The notes under the pieces are model-generated. The model searched no databases. It worked only from the letters and a program-made list of their open reading frames with translations, and had not been told where the DNA came from. A program made the translations under genes and the position numbers. 21,898 nucleotides of DNA from a virus: the IMG/VR virus record IMGVR_UViG_3300006753_000095, positions 1 to 21,898 of that record; one strand, 5' to 3'. Below, piece by piece: positions 1-8,300 of the stretch; the stretch's first letter is position 1; each line of letters opens with the position of its first letter.

Positions 1-1596
1 GAAGGTTTCGCAGCCGTCGCATTCCCCATCGTTCGTCGTGTGTTCGCGGGTCTGATCGCAAACGATTTAGTTAGCGTTCAGCCGATGAGTCTACCAAGTG
101 GTCTCATCTTCTTCCTAGACTTTACTACGTCTACGAGCGGTCCTGGCCTACCCCGTTTGGGTTATGGTTCGGCCGAAGAGTCACTATATGGTGGTGGCGT
201 CGTTGGTTCACAGTTGACTGGCGGTGTTGATCTTTCCGGTGACAATGCTGAGGCAGGTCCTTATGCGTTGAACAACGGTTATGCTTCGCCAACCGGTTCA
301 GCTGGTCTATATATTGGTGGTGGCGTTCTCGTCGCTTCCGGTACAGCCGGCGCTGTTGGTGGCTCGGGAGCAAATCCCTTGTCTACCGCAAACCAGGCGA
401 CCCTGGATGCTCTCACACGTTATGATGTGGATCTGTCCGGTTCCCCTGTTGTTGTTACTGAGTTAACTGGCGCAAGCGTCGGTAACCTGGCTCAGTTCAA
501 CATTGAGGATTTGGTTGCTCTAACTGAAGATAGTGTAACTGGTGCAACCGTTAAGCTGGTGCGTCGTCTTACGACCATCTCTTCCGGTTCTAGTGTCGAG
601 GATCCCAGCAATGCAAACTGGAAGATTAATTTAGTTTGGACTGCAACCAGTGGCGCAATGCCTCTGTTGGGTTCTTCTGCCGCTGGTGGTGATGGTGTTC
701 TTTCCATTACCTCATCTAACGCTCAGTTGTCCTTCCCAATCGATGATAACTTTACCACGAGCAATGCTCTTGGTTCCGTCATCGGTACCACAGTGTGGGG
801 GTTGGAAAACCAGGCACTCATCCCCGAGATTGACATCAAGGTCGATTCCGTGGCGGTGACCGCTATCACCAAGAAGCTCAAGGCTAAGTGGACGCCAGAG
901 TTGGGACAGGATCTAAATGCCTATCACAACCTTGACGCCGAGGTCGAGCTTACTAGCATCCTCTCTGAGCAGATTGCTCTTGAGATTGACCGCGAGATCC
1001 TTGAGGATCTGGTTATCGGTGCTAAGGCTGGTACCTACTACTGGGCCCGCTCTCCCGGCTTGTTCGTGGAGCGCACAACTGGTAGGGAAATTGGCGCATC
1101 TTCGGCTGCTCCTGACTTCACCGGTACTGTGTCTGAGTGGTATGAGACCCTGGCTGAGACCATCAATGATGTGTCGGCGCAGATCCACCGTAAGACTCTA
1201 CGGGGTGGTGCTAACTTCATCGTCTGCGGACCTGAAGTGGCTAACGTCCTTGAGTTCACCGCTGGTTTCCGCGCAAGCGTTACTGCTGACGATGAGACTG
1301 GTTCCATCGGCGCTGTGAAGGTCGGTTCACTGACGAAGAAGTTCGACGTCTATGTTGACCCCTACTTCCCACGCTCGGTGATTCTGGTTGGTCGCCGCGG
1401 AAGCTCTTTCCTTGAGAGTGGATATGTATATGCACCTTATGTGCCGCTGCAGACCACTCCCACTATCTTTGGTCCCGAAGACTTCGTGCCCCGCAAGGGC
1501 GTGATGACGCGGTACGCCAAGAAGATGGTGCGACCCGATATGTACGGTCTTGTTATCGTACGCGGTCTCCTTGGAGAGGCAGGCGCTACTAGCTAG
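1..1596 (+). CDS. Major capsid protein, T4 gp23-like (5' end missing)
   Basis: Forms the hexameric shell of the head. The reading frame is already open at base 1 and continues through a GTG at 40, which is therefore internal; the true start, and any N-terminal propeptide cut by a prohead protease as in T4, lie outside the window. Seen: FPIVRRVFAGLIANDLVSVQ followed by QPMSLPSG matches the conserved gp23 stretch; later EQIALEIDREILEDL, NFIVCGPEVANVLE, KKFDVYVDPYFP, YVYAPYVPLQ and RKGVMTRYAKKMVRPDMYG follow in gp23 order. About 80 residues after the first block are very rich in Gly, Ala and Ser (roughly bases 180-390), probably a surface loop or insertion. A strong terminator follows 24 bases after the stop, so this gene ends its transcript. 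The family call is firm; the exact length is unknown. Confidence 0.93.
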   Translation, partial: EGFAAVAFPIVRRVFAGLIANDLVSVQPMSLPSGLIFFLDFTTSTSGPGLPRLGYGSAEESLYGGGVVGSQLTGGVDLSGDNAEAGPYALNNGYASPTGSAGLYIGGGVLVASGTAGAVGGSGANPLSTANQATLDALTRYDVDLSGSPVVVTELTGASVGNLAQFNIEDLVALTEDSVTGATVKLVRRLTTISSGSSVEDPSNANWKINLVWTATSGAMPLLGSSAAGGDGVLSITSSNAQLSFPIDDNFTTSNALGSVIGTTVWGLENQALIPEIDIKVDSVAVTAITKKLKAKWTPELGQDLNAYHNLDAEVELTSILSEQIALEIDREILEDLVIGAKAGTYYWARSPGLFVERTTGREIGASSAAPDFTGTVSEWYETLAETINDVSAQIHRKTLRGGANFIVCGPEVANVLEFTAGFRASVTADDETGSIGAVKVGSLTKKFDVYVDPYFPRSVILVGRRGSSFLESGYVYAPYVPLQTTPTIFGPEDFVPRKGVMTRYAKKMVRPDMYGLVIVRGLLGEAGATS

Positions 1597-1620
1597 AAAA
1601 TAGCGTAGTCAAATAAATGT

Positions 1621-1655
1621 AAAGCCTCCGCCTTTTGGCGGGGGCTTTCGTTTGT
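1621..1655 (+). terminator. Rho-independent terminator after the capsid gene
   Basis: A 12-bp stem (AAAGCCTCCGCC pairs with GGCGGGGGCTTT, with one T-G wobble) closes a TTTT loop and is followed by a T-rich tail. It separates the capsid transcript from the next gene. Confidence 0.9.
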
Positions 1656-1659
1656 TGAA

Positions 1660-1667
1660 ACTACTTA
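1660..1667 (+). promoter_or_regulatory. ACTANTTA motif 1 (candidate late promoter)
   Basis: ACTACTTA lies 5 bases after the terminator tail and 72 bases before the ATG of the next gene. It is one of six intergenic copies of ACTANTTA. The promoter role is inferred from position and recurrence. Confidence 0.55.
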
Positions 1668-1673
1668 TAGGTG

Positions 1674-1689
1674 CGAGTCGCAAGGCTCG
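1674..1689 (+). other. Leader stem-loop with GCAA tetraloop
   Basis: CGAGTC pairs with GGCTCG (one T-G wobble) around a GCAA loop, a stable GNRA tetraloop. It lies 6 bases after ACTANTTA motif 1, so it would be near the 5' end of the transcript of the gene at 1732. A role in mRNA protection or regulation is inference. Confidence 0.45.
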
Positions 1690-1731
1690 TCCCATGTTTT
1701 TGGACATGATTATAAATGGAGGGTTTAAATA

Positions 1732-2205
1732 ATGGGAACTAAAAGAGTGGGCTTGGCGAGAACCCAAGCATTAATTGAGAATTTAAAAAGAGAGTTGCAA
1801 ATGAACGGCACGTCGTTGGCTGGTCTTAAAGAGAAAACACTGACGACTACGGCAGATAAGACTTTAACTGTATCAGACTCAGGAAAGACAATTTTCTTGG
1901 ATGGTTCGACTACACACGATGTTACTTTGCCGGCTGCAGCCACAGGACTTACGTTTACGTTTTTCCTTGTTGACGCTACGGCCGATGTCGATATCGTCCA
2001 AGGCGCCACCGCCACGGAAGACTTTGTTGGCAATATTACTGCTCACAACGGTAAAGACACTGCCTCTGCGAGCGATACGAAGATTATCTTCGATCAAAGC
2101 GGAGGAGCAGCAGTGGGCGACTGGGTTCAGGTAACGTGTTATAACGATGACGACTGGTATGTGGTGGGTCTTTCCAACACTTCCGCCGCTGTTGTTTTTG
2201 GATAA
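1732..2205 (+). CDS. Small beta-rich probable virion protein (decoration or fibre-like)
   Basis: 157 residues; the start is set by GGAGGG at 1718-1723, 8 bases before the ATG. Residues 1-35 are helical and basic (KRVGLARTQALIENLKREL). From about residue 40 the protein is a run of short Thr/Val/Ala-rich beta segments (KTLTVSDSGKTIFLDG, HDVTLPAAATGLTFTFFLVD, DWVQVTCYNDDDWYVVGL), the pattern of beta-sandwich domains in phage decoration and fibre proteins. There is no signal peptide, membrane segment or catalytic motif. The gene sits alone between two terminators, directly after the capsid gene and behind its own candidate promoter, which fits a protein needed in many copies such as a capsid decoration protein. 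Function is inferred; I do not recognise a named family. Confidence 0.6.
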   Translation: MGTKRVGLARTQALIENLKRELQMNGTSLAGLKEKTLTTTADKTLTVSDSGKTIFLDGSTTHDVTLPAAATGLTFTFFLVDATADVDIVQGATATEDFVGNITAHNGKDTASASDTKIIFDQSGGAAVGDWVQVTCYNDDDWYVVGLSNTSAAVVFG

Positions 2206-2243
2206 GCCGATAAGAGATACTCAATAAAATATTTTATATTTAT

Positions 2244-2272
2244 CCCCCTCTTCGGAGGGGGTTTTTCTTTTT
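2244..2272 (+). terminator. Rho-independent terminator with TTCG tetraloop
   Basis: CCCCCTC pairs perfectly with GAGGGGG around a TTCG loop, followed by TTTTTCTTTTT. UUCG loops are exceptionally stable. It ends the transcript of the gene at 1732. Confidence 0.93.
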
Positions 2273-2283
2273 GAAGAATACTA

Positions 2284-2291
2284 ACTATTTA
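2284..2291 (+). promoter_or_regulatory. ACTANTTA motif 2 (candidate late promoter)
   Basis: ACTATTTA lies 12 bases after the T tail of the preceding terminator and 31 bases before the next ATG. Same motif as at 1660, 2621, 5339, 8433 and 10261. Confidence 0.55.
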
Positions 2292-2314
2292 CTATATTAC
2301 AAAGGAGAATTCCC

Positions 2315-2563
2315 ATGGGAAAGAAACGACGAATGAACGCATCGCAGACTAAGTTTGGAGGTAAACACGCTAATCATCCTCGGCTGCGCCTTTTACTGGA
2401 AGAAATCGAAAACATCACAGCTACGATTAAAGAGATTACGGAGCCCATAGCAGAGACCATAGAGGAGATCCCCGAGATCCCTGAGATTATAGAGCCTCGG
2501 GTTAAGAGACCTACGTTGCGCAAGAAAACCACCAAGCGTACTACTAAAAAGTCAACTACCTAA
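2315..2563 (+). CDS. Small charged protein with basic ends and Glu/Ile/Pro middle
   Basis: 82 residues, with AAAGGAG at 2301-2307 giving good spacing to the ATG. The N-terminus is basic (MGKKRRMNASQTKFGGKH); the middle is Glu/Ile-rich with repeated EIPEI units; the tail is a Lys/Arg/Thr run (about residues 63-82) resembling nucleic-acid-binding tails. It has no membrane segment or enzyme motif. It is a single-gene unit between its own candidate promoter and terminator, beside the capsid gene. An internal head protein that touches DNA, or an assembly factor, would fit, but this is inference from composition and place only. Intact and not obviously degraded. Confidence 0.6.
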   Translation: MGKKRRMNASQTKFGGKHANHPRLRLLLEEIENITATIKEITEPIAETIEEIPEIPEIIEPRVKRPTLRKKTTKRTTKKSTT

Positions 2564-2584
2564 AATATTTTCCTTTATACAATA

Positions 2585-2613
2585 AGCCCCCGCCCCGTCG
2601 GGGGTTTTGTTTT
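2585..2613 (+). terminator. Rho-independent terminator
   Basis: CCCCCG (2587-2592) pairs with CGGGGG (2599-2604) around a short loop and is followed by TTTTGTTTT. It ends the transcript of the gene at 2315. Confidence 0.88.
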
Positions 2614-2620
2614 ATGAACT

Positions 2621-2628
2621 ACTAATTA
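2621..2628 (+). promoter_or_regulatory. ACTANTTA motif 3 (candidate late promoter)
   Basis: ACTAATTA lies 7 bases after the terminator T tail and 28 bases before the ATG at 2649. It would drive the three-gene neck operon. Confidence 0.55.
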
Positions 2629-2648
2629 CTGCGAGGAGAATAATATCG

Positions 2649-3941
2649 ATGCCTACCGCTCTTAATCCTAGATCGCAAACGAGCGCCATTGTACTGAGCG
2701 AAACAGGCTCTGTTACTCAAGTGGCCACCGCTGTACCATTTGGAATGTACACTGGGTCGCTAGAATTTTTAACAGGTGCAGCCACGCAGGTAGCCTATAC
2801 ATATAAAAAGTTAGGAGGGGACGTAGTTGACATTGAGTTGACTCCGGCTAATGTATATGCGGCTTATGAAGAGGCTGTCTTAGAATATTCTTATATTGTT
2901 AATCTTCATCAAGGCAAAAACATGCTTTCGGATGCGTTGGGAAACGCCACAGGCACTTTTGATCATCGGGGAGAATTAGAAGCGGGAGAGCTTTCATCTA
3001 GTTTGGGAGGTCAAAGAGTGGCCCTCAAGTATCCGCGTTTCCAGTTTGATTATGCGCGCCGCGTCGGTGATGGACTGTCGGCGGTGGCTGGGTTCGGAGG
3101 CACTGTGCCTCAATATTCTGCATCTTTCACCCCTAAAGAAGGCATTCAAGATTATGATCTGCAAAACATAATTTCTAGCTCTGCCGCCACGGGAACTAAC
3201 GATTCGGAGGGGGTAGTTCCCTTTGAGGGGAAAGTAGAAGGGCGACGTATTATTGTTACCCAAGTCTTTTATCGGTCTCCGCGCGCCATGTGGCGATTTT
3301 ATGGATATTATGGAGGGATTGGGGTTGTAGGTAACTATTCCACGTATGGGCAATTCGCGGATGATTCGACATTTGAAATTATTCCAACATGGCAGAACAA
3401 GCTACAAGCCATCATGTATGAAGATTCGATTATGACGCGAACTTCTAACTATTCGTACGAGATTATTAATAACAATCTACGTCTTTATCCTAATCCGAGT
3501 TATTGGGATTTTGGGGCGATGGATAAGATTTGGGTGAGGTTCTATGTAGACGATAACTCGTGGGATGAAGACCCCAATTACGAAAGCGGAGTTAACGGCA
3601 TCAATAATGTTAACACGCTCCCCTTCGATAACATACCCTATAAGAACATCAATTCCATTGGTAAACAGTGGATACGAAAATATTGTTTAGCGCTCTGTAA
3701 GGAGATGCTGGGGCAGATTAGAGGCAAGTTTCAAACCCTACCTATACCAGGGGATAGTGTGACGTTGAACTATGCCGACTTGCTGAGTCAAGCAAAAGAA
3801 GAACAGCAAAATTTGAAAGATAAGCTTGCAGAAATTCTGAAGGAGCTAGAGTATACAGAGCTAGTTAAGCGCGATAGTGAAAAGGCTGAGGCGACAGCTA
3901 CTACATTTAAGAATTCGCCGTTGCCGATTTTTGTGGGGTGA
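2649..3941 (+). CDS. Neck / head-completion protein, probably gp13-like
   Basis: 430 residues from the ATG at 2649. An in-frame ATG at 2607 is rejected because it lies inside the preceding terminator, while GAGGAG at 2633-2638 precedes 2649. The N-terminus is beta-rich; residues about 65-95 (PANVYAAYEEAVLEYSYIVN) are helical; the C-terminal part holds GKQWIRKYCLALCKEMLGQI, then RGKFQTLPIPGDSVTLNY and a coiled coil (about residues 378-405). That combination is typical of neck or connector proteins in T4-like and large phages. It heads an operon with the gp14- and gp15-like genes, between capsid and sheath, which supports a role in closing the DNA-filled head and docking the tail. The virion role is likely; the exact gp13 equivalence is less sure. 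Confidence 0.6.
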   Translation: MPTALNPRSQTSAIVLSETGSVTQVATAVPFGMYTGSLEFLTGAATQVAYTYKKLGGDVVDIELTPANVYAAYEEAVLEYSYIVNLHQGKNMLSDALGNATGTFDHRGELEAGELSSSLGGQRVALKYPRFQFDYARRVGDGLSAVAGFGGTVPQYSASFTPKEGIQDYDLQNIISSSAATGTNDSEGVVPFEGKVEGRRIIVTQVFYRSPRAMWRFYGYYGGIGVVGNYSTYGQFADDSTFEIIPTWQNKLQAIMYEDSIMTRTSNYSYEIINNNLRLYPNPSYWDFGAMDKIWVRFYVDDNSWDEDPNYESGVNGINNVNTLPFDNIPYKNINSIGKQWIRKYCLALCKEMLGQIRGKFQTLPIPGDSVTLNYADLLSQAKEEQQNLKDKLAEILKELEYTELVKRDSEKAEATATTFKNSPLPIFVG

Positions 3942-3947
3942 TAATGA

Positions 3948-4436
3948 ATGGCTGATGAATGGAAAAGACCGAGTGCACCGCCCCCTCCCTTGTTTCTGGG
4001 GAAGAAGGAAAGAGATCTTGTTAAACAGGTCAATGACGAACTTATTGAAAAAGTCATAGGGCAACAAATTCTTTACTATCCCATTGACTTGGAAAGAACA
4101 AATTTTCATGAACTGTATGGAGAAGCCATAAAGAAAACTTTTTTACCTCCGATTCGCGTATACGCCTTAGTGGAGTTTACTGCCTTTGAAACAGAATATA
4201 TGCCGAGTGTAGGAGTGGACAAGGTATGGGAAATTAACGTTCATTTCCACAAACGGCGCCTTGAAGAAGACCAAAATTTAGCAGTACGAGAAGGAGATTT
4301 TGTTCTTTATGGAGATAATTATTATGAAATCGTGAAGCTAGATCAAAGTAAACAGCTGTTTGGGCAGGTTAATCACTTGTTTGAAATATCTGCGACTTGT
4401 AAACGCGCACGCAAGGGGCTTTTCGATGCTACCTAA
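3948..4436 (+). CDS. Neck / head-closure protein, probably gp14-like
   Basis: 162 residues. The ATG at 3948 is chosen because a nearby ATG at 3944 opens only a three-codon frame; GGGGTGA just before acts as ribosome-binding site and spans the upstream stop. After a Pro-rich start come KKERDLVKQVNDELIEKVIG and LERTNFHELYGEAIKKTFLP, then the compact beta part with VHFHKRRLEEDQNLAVREGD and FVLYGDNYYEIVKL. An E-x-D 'requirement to be in a defined state' loop (REGDFVLYGDNYYEI) is characteristic of head-closure and neck proteins. It lies six bases after the gp13-like gene and overlaps the gp15-like gene by 11 bases, so these three are probably made in proportion. Its function is inferred from pattern and position. 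Confidence 0.58.
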   Translation: MADEWKRPSAPPPPLFLGKKERDLVKQVNDELIEKVIGQQILYYPIDLERTNFHELYGEAIKKTFLPPIRVYALVEFTAFETEYMPSVGVDKVWEINVHFHKRRLEEDQNLAVREGDFVLYGDNYYEIVKLDQSKQLFGQVNHLFEISATCKRARKGLFDAT

Positions 4437-5310
4437 GAATTTTGATTTTGCTATGATTCCCACGGGGAGCAACGGGAAACAGCTCTTCGCGTTAGAAGAA
4501 ATAGGAATGCTGGAGTCTACAATTGAGACGATTGATGCTGCGATGGTGGAATGGGTAAAGGATGATTTAGATATTAGTACATCCACCAACGAAGGATTTA
4601 AAAATGTCCCTGTCTTGTGGCAAGTTCCCGAAAGGGCGTACCAAGTGAAGCACGAAAAAGCGTTACGAGATGATAGTGGAGCTATCACGCTGCCTATTAT
4701 CAGTGTGCAGCGTACAGGAATGGTGAAGGATCCTACTAAAAAAGGATCCTGGCAGGCTAATTTTTATTCGGATAAACATGATGGCCGTTCAGGTCGAATG
4801 GTGATTGCTAAAAAGATTGTGGAAGATAAAACACGTAATTTTGCTGCAGCAGCCGGCACCCGGAATCATGAGACTTCAGGAAGTCAACAGTTGTATTACC
4901 CCCGAGTTAACAAAAAGGTAGTGATCAAGACGCTGTCTATCCCTATTCCAGTATATGTTAATGTGAACTATAAAATAGTTTTAAAATCTGAATACCAACA
5001 GCAAATGAATACCATGATAGCGCCATTTATTGCCCGTACCGGGCAAATTAATGCGTTTGTGATGCGTCGAAATGGTCATTTATATGAAGCCTTTATTGAG
5101 CAAAACTTTAATCATACTAATAACATAGATAATTTAGCAGAGGATGTGAGAATGTATGAATCAGAGATAACAATTAGAGTGTTGGGCTATCTTATTGGAG
5201 AAGGGAAGAGTGATGATCGTCCTCTGGTGATGGTTCACGAAAACGCAGTCGAGGTGACTTACCCCCAAGAAGGCGCAGTTCCTGACGGAAACGATGATTT
5301 TTTTCTTTAG
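4426..5310 (+). CDS. Tail completion / tail terminator protein, probably gp15-like
   Basis: 294 residues from the ATG at 4426. The frame extends upstream to 4360, but AAGGGGC at 4413-4419 supports 4426, which overlaps the previous stop by 11 bases. The C-terminal half has the order seen in T4 gp15: IPIPVYVNVNYKIVLKSEYQ, a helix (QMNTMIAPFIARTGQ), then a beta stretch with RVLGYLIGEG. An N-terminal block (TLPIISVQRTGMVKDPTKKG) resembles the usual LPIISV-R motif of this group. In T4, gp15 caps the finished tail and joins it to the neck. Here the gene is last in the neck operon and directly before the sheath gene, as expected. No frameshift or truncation is seen. Confidence 0.62.
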   Translation: MLPKNFDFAMIPTGSNGKQLFALEEIGMLESTIETIDAAMVEWVKDDLDISTSTNEGFKNVPVLWQVPERAYQVKHEKALRDDSGAITLPIISVQRTGMVKDPTKKGSWQANFYSDKHDGRSGRMVIAKKIVEDKTRNFAAAAGTRNHETSGSQQLYYPRVNKKVVIKTLSIPIPVYVNVNYKIVLKSEYQQQMNTMIAPFIARTGQINAFVMRRNGHLYEAFIEQNFNHTNNIDNLAEDVRMYESEITIRVLGYLIGEGKSDDRPLVMVHENAVEVTYPQEGAVPDGNDDFFL

Positions 5311-5338
5311 TTCAGGAACTCCTTTTGAAATTAAAAAT

Positions 5339-5346
5339 ACTATTTA
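5339..5346 (+). promoter_or_regulatory. ACTANTTA motif 4 (candidate late promoter)
   Basis: ACTATTTA lies 29 bases after the gp15-like stop and 58 bases before the sheath ATG. No convincing terminator precedes it; only a weak AGG-AACT-CCT hairpin with four T residues at about 5314-5327. Confidence 0.5.
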
Positions 5347-5349
5347 ATT

Positions 5350-5367
5350 AATGATTGCACTATCATT
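5350..5367 (+). other. Leader stem-loop of the tail sheath gene
   Basis: AATGAT pairs perfectly with ATCATT around a six-base loop. It starts 4 bases after ACTANTTA motif 4, so it would sit at the very 5' end of the sheath mRNA. A stabilising role is inferred. Confidence 0.35.
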
Positions 5368-5396
5368 TGCGCATTTTTTAATAAGAGGAATATAGC

Positions 5397-8300
5397 ATGT
5401 CAGTGAAGAATTTTAAATTTGTATCTCCCGGGGTTTTTATCAACGAGATTGATAATTCTTTTATCCCTAAATCCGCCGACGCGATTGGCCCTGTAGTAAT
5501 CGGACGGTCCCGACGAGGCCTAGCGATGCAGCCGGTTAAAGTCGAGTCATACTCTCAGTTTGTCGAAATGTTCGGCGATACTGTTCCCGGTATGGGAGGT
5601 GGAGATATTTGGCGCGACGGCAATTACCAGTCACCCATGTATGGCACGTATGCGGCTAAAGCGTTCTTGAATGCAAACGTAGCTCCTCTTACTTACGTGC
5701 GTCTTTTAGGACAGCAGGATGGCAATAATGACAGCTCCAATGATGGCCAAGCAGGCTGGGCTACTTTTAAAACAACGCCAAATCGAGTGCCTATCACGAA
5801 CGGTGGTGCTTATGGATTGTGGTTGTTTACCTCGGGCGCAGCCAATGGAACAAACCTTGGTACAGGAAGTTTGGCGGCCGTTTGGTATGTTAATCAAGGA
5901 ACACTTACTTTAAGTGGAACGGTGTTTGGAGGCCTCGCAACCAACTCGCTGGCCAGTTCTTCGGCCGTGCACACCGCTTCCAATGGTGTTATTTTAGGAG
6001 CCAGCAGCACAGACGGAACATATCAAATGGTAGTTAGCGGCGGCGATGGCCAAGGCGTTACGGATCAAACCATTTTATTCTCTTTTGATGATACAAAATC
6101 TACTTTCGTGCGCAAGGCGTTTAACACCAATCCACAACTTGTTAGTGGAGCGACTTTTTATACTTCTGATTCTTCAAAGAATTACTGGCTCGGACAAACT
6201 TATGAACAAGAAATTCGTGATCGGAGCCTCCACACGGGCGCCCTCGGTTGTTTGATGCCGATAGTGGGCCCCAGTAGTGCCACGCCAGCCAATCTCCGCG
6301 GAAACGCCTCTACGGAGGGACGCAGTGGTTGGTTTATTAGCCAGGATGTGGGAACCGCTCAAGCGTATGTTCCTTTCAATCAGCAGAAACTATTCCGGCT
6401 CGTAGGCCGCGGCCACGGAGAATGGCTACAAGAAAATTGTAAAATCTCCATTGCTAATGTTCGGGCATCTACCACGACCGTTACAGAATATGGCACTTTT
6501 TCGGTGATTATTCGGGCCTTGAGCGACACCGACAACGCAGTACAAGTGATGGAGCGCTTTGATAATCTTAGTCTCGACCCAACATCCCCTAATTATATTG
6601 CGCGCAAGATAGGAGATTCTTATGCTTCGTGGGATAACACAGAAAGGCGTCTGAAGACCTATGGAGAATACGCCAACAATTCAAAGTTTGTGTATGTTGA
6701 GATGAATAATGACGTCGATGCCGGCGCCACCGATCCCACCTTCCTTCCCTTCGGATATTTCGGACCGCCACGCTTTGCCGGGATTTATAATCTTTGTAAT
6801 ACGGGCTCAATGAACGTATCACCTAACTATTGGGGCGGGGCCCCCGCCAAGACCGCCGGATCTGAGCAAGGTACTTTAGCGGCCAACGCCTTTGTGACGG
6901 GAGGCTTGGTGCTGCCCAACGGGCCCGGCACCGCCTTCGAACCCGACGCCGAGGACAACGTGCCTGGGGGATTAATTTACCTATCGGGGGGTGCCGGGGT
7001 CGCCGGCACGTCGAACGGTGGATGTACAGGCTCTCTAGAATTCCCCGCGGTGCGCTTGCGGAATTCCTCCTCTGATGGCGGCCTCAGCGATCCTCGAAAT
7101 GCATTTTTTGGAATGCAGACTACGCGCACAGCGACCAGTACCATCCACGATCCCAGCGTCGCCGATTTCCATCGACTATTATACGGTGGGTACACGGGCG
7201 GCGGTGGCACCAACGCTACTTCTCCCCTCGGAACCGCCGGTGTGGAAGACTATGCGTATGTCTTTTCACTTGATAATGTAGCAAAGAGCAGCACAAACGT
7301 GTTCTTTTATCAGTCGGGGTCTAGAGCCAATGGGACCTCTCAAACGTCGGCATCTTATACCGAACTATTGGACGCTGGTTATGATAAATTCACGAGCCCC
7401 TTTTACGGAGGCTTTGATGGATTTAATATTATGAAACCCGATCCATTGTATAACACCGGAATGGCCGCAGCAGCAACCAATTTAAACAGTTATGCGTACT
7501 ACACTTATAATCGCGCGATTGATACAGTGGCCGATCCAGAAGCCCTCAATATGAATTTGTTGACGGTACCGGGCTTAACACACGATGGCCTTACTACTCA
7601 CACCATTAGAGTTTGTGAGGAGCGCGGTGATGCATTGGCTCTGATTGATTTGCCTAATGTATATATTCCGGCCGCAGAAGCTTACAAGAGCAGCAAGTCA
7701 GCCCGCGTCGGAACCACAGCCGTGCAGGCTGCCACCAACTTGCGCGACCGCCGAATTGACTCTAGCTACGGTTGTACTTTCTACCCATGGCTACAGACTA
7801 GAGATGAGGACACTGGAGCCTCCTTGTGGATCCCACCTTCGGTGGCGATGATGGGAGTTCTGGCTTCGTCGGAACGAGCCTCACAGATTTGGTTTGCGCC
7901 AGCTGGCTTTAACCGCGGTGGCCTTACTGACGGCGCGGCAGGTATCCCGATTACTAATGTAACGCAGCGATTGACTTCCAAAGAGCGCGACACTTTGTAT
8001 GAGAGCAACATTAATCCGATTGCCTCGTTCCCATCTAGCGGAATTGTGGTATTTGGGCAGAAGACTCTGCAGGAACGCCAGTCGGCTCTGGACAGAATTA
8101 ACGTGAGAAGGCTTGTGATTTATATGAAGAAGCAAATTTCTCTTCTCTCGACGCAGGTGTTGTTCGAACAAAATGTGAACGCGACATGGAAGCGCTTCAC
8201 CGGATTAATCGACCCATTCTTATCTCGTGTACAGACAGATTTTGGTATCACAGATTATCGTCTTATCCTTGACGAGAGCACTACCACTCCCGATCTTATT

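Noticed and set aside
40-42. GTG as start of the capsid gene
   Set aside because: The frame is open and family-like (EGFAAVAFPIVRR) upstream to base 1, so the gene is cut by the window edge.
1711-1718. TATAAATG resembling the T4 late promoter TATAAATA
   Set aside because: It touches the ribosome-binding site, leaving no room for a leader; a similar string at 9122 includes a start codon. The recurring ACTANTTA motif explains the gaps better.
2994-3353. 119-residue minus-strand frame in the neck gene
   Set aside because: No ribosome-binding site, no motif, fully covered by a convincing plus-strand gene.
7039-7070. Inverted repeat around GAATTCC / GGAATTC in the sheath gene
   Set aside because: It has a bulge and lies within well-conserved reading frame; probably chance in a GC-rich stretch.
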